From NCBI GenBank assembly GCA_031414695.1, contig JANNWG010000037.1, forward strand, positions 48,198 to 112,197: a stretch of 64,000 nucleotides of DNA, given 5' to 3'. Below the pieces are notes generated by a model. The model was not told the origin of the DNA. It did not search any database and saw only the letters and a program-made list of their open reading frames with translations. Shown here piece by piece: positions 61,929-64,000 of the stretch. Source of the stretch: UKL13-2 sp031414695. GTDB taxonomy: Bacteria; Pseudomonadota; Gammaproteobacteria; Burkholderiales; Usitatibacteraceae. Made by a program: the position numbers and the translations under genes. The first letter of the stretch is position 1, and each line of letters begins with the position of its first letter.

Positions 61929-63769
61929 GAAAACTCGGACGCATAAAGTCGCTAAAAATTACATATTTATACTCAGTAGGACTGATTGTCTGCGCTGCAG
62001 TATTTTTAATCACAACTATAGATGCGTTTACTATCTACGATCAGGTAAGCGCTCGGCTTCATACAGAACAAACAACGCAAGTCAACCTTGCTAAGGCAAG
62101 AATTTCATTAAATGTTGAGCGTATTAAGCAAACAGCATCAGATTTTTTCCGTAGCGCAGAGGTCAGCCTAGAGCACAGCCCTGGTAATATCTCGCATGAG
62201 CTTCATCGTCTGATGAAAATCATGCCCGAAATCGAAGAAGTAGCTCTAATTTCTCGATATGTACAATTGCGTTATAGCGCTGCAAGAATAGGCTTGGATC
62301 AAGATGCATTAGTGCCCTACACCAGCGATCAACTGGTGATGTGGAAAAGTGAGCAAGATTGGGCATTAGGACCAATTACGGATATTGATGGGCATAGCCC
62401 GCACATCGTGCTTTGTTATTGCGCGTCAAACGCTGCATATTTAGGGCTAATTAAAGTCAACCTGAAGTTTTTAGCAGATGCAGTGATGCCCATTATTAAC
62501 AGTGGTGAAAAGGCGATATTTATAGTTAGTAAGTCTGGCAAAGTTCTTGCGCATACTAACTATTCTCAAATATTAAAGAGACCTAGTTTTTTTTACGACA
62601 CGTTACAAAACACAGTTAGAAACCATAATATTGCTGATGACATATCCATTCATCGCGCAGGTGGTGTGGTTTTCAGTGATGCTTACTTGGCCTCCACCAC
62701 CATAGCACCACTAGACTGGCGGATTTTTTCTGAAATACCAGCTTACACAATTTATAAGCCGGTTTGGTCTGTTGTTATACGAGGTATTTTTAGCAGCCTA
62801 GTGATGTTAATTTTGCTTTATCCGATTGTGTCATTGTTAGCAACTAGGATGGTGTTACCTATTAGATTAATTGAGGCTTCGAGTCTGAAAATAGCGAATG
62901 GCGACATGACTATTCGACTAGTAGAAGCTGGAGATCAAGAAATTATTTCTGTTACAAAAAGTCTCAACAACATGGCCGCCCAACTCCAAGACTACACCCA
63001 AAACCTAGAACAAAAAGTCGCTGACAAAACTCTCCAACTCGAGCTCGCCAATAAACACAAAAGTGAATTCTTAGCCAATATGTCGCATGAGTTACGCACG
63101 CCACTCAATGCGGTGATTGGCTTTTCAGATGCCTTGCGGGAGGAATATTTTGGGGCTTTGAATGCCAAGCAGCGGGAGTATGTGAACGACATCGCCAGTT
63201 CGGGTCAGCTTTTGCTTTCACTGATTAACGATATTTTGGATCTCTCCAAAATTGAATCCGGCATGATGGATTTGTCGCTCACCAATTTCTCAGTGACATC
63301 TGCAATTGATAACGCGATGGTGTTGATTCGTGAGCGTGCTATTCGGCAGGAGGTGACGGTTACGTCCGAAATTGGCGAAGGGGTTAATTTGCTCTACGCC
63401 GATGAGCGCAAGTTTAAGCAGGTATTGATTAACTTGCTGACGAACGCGGTGAAATTTACCTACCCGAATGGTTGGGTAAAAATCAGCGCGGTGATTGAAG
63501 GTGCGAATCTTAAAGTGTCGGTTGCCGATAGCGGGTTGGGCATTGCGGCAGAAGATTTTGAAACGGTGTTTCAAGAATTTCGGCAGTTGACTAGCGTGGG
63601 CGAGGCGAAGCATGAGGGCACTGGGCTGGGGCTGCCATTAGCCAAGCGGATAGTGGAGCTGCACGATGGGCGGATATGGCTTGAGAGTGAGTTGGGCAAG
63701 GGGGCGACGTTTTTGTTTGTGATTCCGCTGGATGTAGCTAGTGACGAAAATTTGATGAAAGTGCAATAA
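61925..63769 (+). CDS. membrane sensor histidine kinase (HAMP-HisKA-HATPase)
   Basis: A 614-residue kinase with TTG start overlapping the protease stop. Membrane helices lie at residues 12-34 and 285-306 with a sensor domain between them (cache-like). The HAMP region spans about 306-355 and a coiled coil about 355-380. The H-box is M-S-H-E-L-R-T-P with His388. N-box (L-L-T-N-A-V-K-F), G1 (D-S-G-L-G-I) and G2 (G-T-G-L-G-L) follow. No response regulator gene follows before the IS end. Confidence 0.9.
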   Translation: MRKLGRIKSLKITYLYSVGLIVCAAVFLITTIDAFTIYDQVSARLHTEQTTQVNLAKARISLNVERIKQTASDFFRSAEVSLEHSPGNISHELHRLMKIMPEIEEVALISRYVQLRYSAARIGLDQDALVPYTSDQLVMWKSEQDWALGPITDIDGHSPHIVLCYCASNAAYLGLIKVNLKFLADAVMPIINSGEKAIFIVSKSGKVLAHTNYSQILKRPSFFYDTLQNTVRNHNIADDISIHRAGGVVFSDAYLASTTIAPLDWRIFSEIPAYTIYKPVWSVVIRGIFSSLVMLILLYPIVSLLATRMVLPIRLIEASSLKIANGDMTIRLVEAGDQEIISVTKSLNNMAAQLQDYTQNLEQKVADKTLQLELANKHKSEFLANMSHELRTPLNAVIGFSDALREEYFGALNAKQREYVNDIASSGQLLLSLINDILDLSKIESGMMDLSLTNFSVTSAIDNAMVLIRERAIRQEVTVTSEIGEGVNLLYADERKFKQVLINLLTNAVKFTYPNGWVKISAVIEGANLKVSVADSGLGIAAEDFETVFQEFRQLTSVGEAKHEGTGLGLPLAKRIVELHDGRIWLESELGKGATFLFVIPLDVASDENLMKVQ

Positions 63770-63818
63770 CAGCGGGCGTTTTGGCTGGTTTATGCTTGAA
63801 GATAGCCGTGGTTATTAG
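63761..63818. repeat. intergenic hairpin repeat, copy 9, overlapping the kinase stop codon
   Basis: It starts GTGCAATAACAGCGGGCGTTTT, where TAA (63767-63769) is the kinase stop. Outer arms AATAAC (63765-63770) and GTTATT (63811-63816) pair. Confidence 0.6.
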
Positions 63819-63861
63819 GGTTTTGGTACGGACTTAAGTTATTGATTCGGCAATTAAATAT

Positions 63862-64000
63862 GAGCCTCTTGCAAAACCCTAAGGATGTGAACATTTATTT
63901 ACGCAGGGTGCATAAAAAAGAGAGGTGGGCGCAACCATTGCTGGCATGATGCGAGTGTCAAAACAAACATCTGCGCCCACCTATGAATACTACGCAACGT
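63862..64000 (+). mobile_element. possible left end of a second insertion sequence (truncated by the window)
   Basis: GAGCCTCTTGCAAAACC looks like an IS terminal repeat, but no partner can be seen. AGGTGGGCGCA (63923-63933) and TGCGCCCACCT (63972-63982) form an 11-bp perfect stem ending just before an ATG at 63983, which opens a frame (M-N-T-T-Q-R) cut by the window. The IS assignment is weak. Confidence 0.35.

Overview
The window comes from an anoxygenic phototrophic purple bacterium, most likely a betaproteobacterium of the Burkholderiales type. The main evidence is a classic photosynthesis superoperon (crtE-crtF-bchCXYZ-pufQ-like-pufBALMC, with crtC divergent) next to yajC-secD-secF. It also carries ordinary proteobacterial housekeeping genes (rlmD, a bacterial ATP-dependent DNA ligase with its exonuclease, a GspE/PilB-type ATPase). 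Taxonomy is inferred from gene content only.

Layout. 1-14 kb: end of tspO, a DUF3422 gene, a RAYT transposase remnant, a mercuric-reductase-like flavoenzyme, a 131-bp MITE, a lipoprotein hydrolase, an AbrB/VapC toxin-antitoxin pair, rlmD, a NUDIX hydrolase, the exonuclease/ligase pair and a GspE-like ATPase. 14-28 kb: a pectin/oligogalacturonide locus (TonB receptor, PL1-type pectate lyase, carboxylesterase, kdgK, kduD, kduI, a LacI regulator, an FAH-family hydratase and a TRAP transporter). Four near-identical operators (core GTAACCGGTGTCATT) tie it into one regulon. 28-32 kb: secF, secD, yajC. 32-45 kb: the photosynthesis genes, with four TGT-N12-ACA PpsR/CrtJ-type sites (one has a single mismatch) in the crtC-crtE and bchC control regions, a stabilising hairpin between pufA and pufL, and a PufC whose C-terminus carries an OmpA-like domain. 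45-48 kb: an IS5-family element, a dead Phd antitoxin, hicAB and a desaturase fragment.

48-59 kb is the most unusual part: a possible undescribed lipid or amino-lipid pathway. It contains a heme-oxygenase-like diiron enzyme, a FeeM/LuxI-like N-acyltransferase, an alpha/beta hydrolase, a membrane fatty acid desaturase, a PLP alpha-oxoamine synthase and a divergent DevC-DevA-DevB-type exporter. Two transcription units in it share the same upstream hairpin element. An AbiE-type toxin-antitoxin pair, in unusual toxin-first order and with a 48-nt palindrome abutting its start codon, sits in the middle. Roughly 300-bp direct repeats of the desaturase 3' end bracket the segment with AbiE and three enzymes.

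59-64 kb: a lipoprotein of the ABC_sub_bind family, a small unknown protein, a clostripain-like (C11) protease overlapping a membrane histidine kinase, and probably the end of another IS at the right edge.

Across the window an intergenic hairpin family of about 55-60 nt recurs at least nine times with compensatory stem changes. It may be a REP-like family of the kind mobilised by RAYT enzymes. No tRNA, rRNA or CRISPR array was seen.
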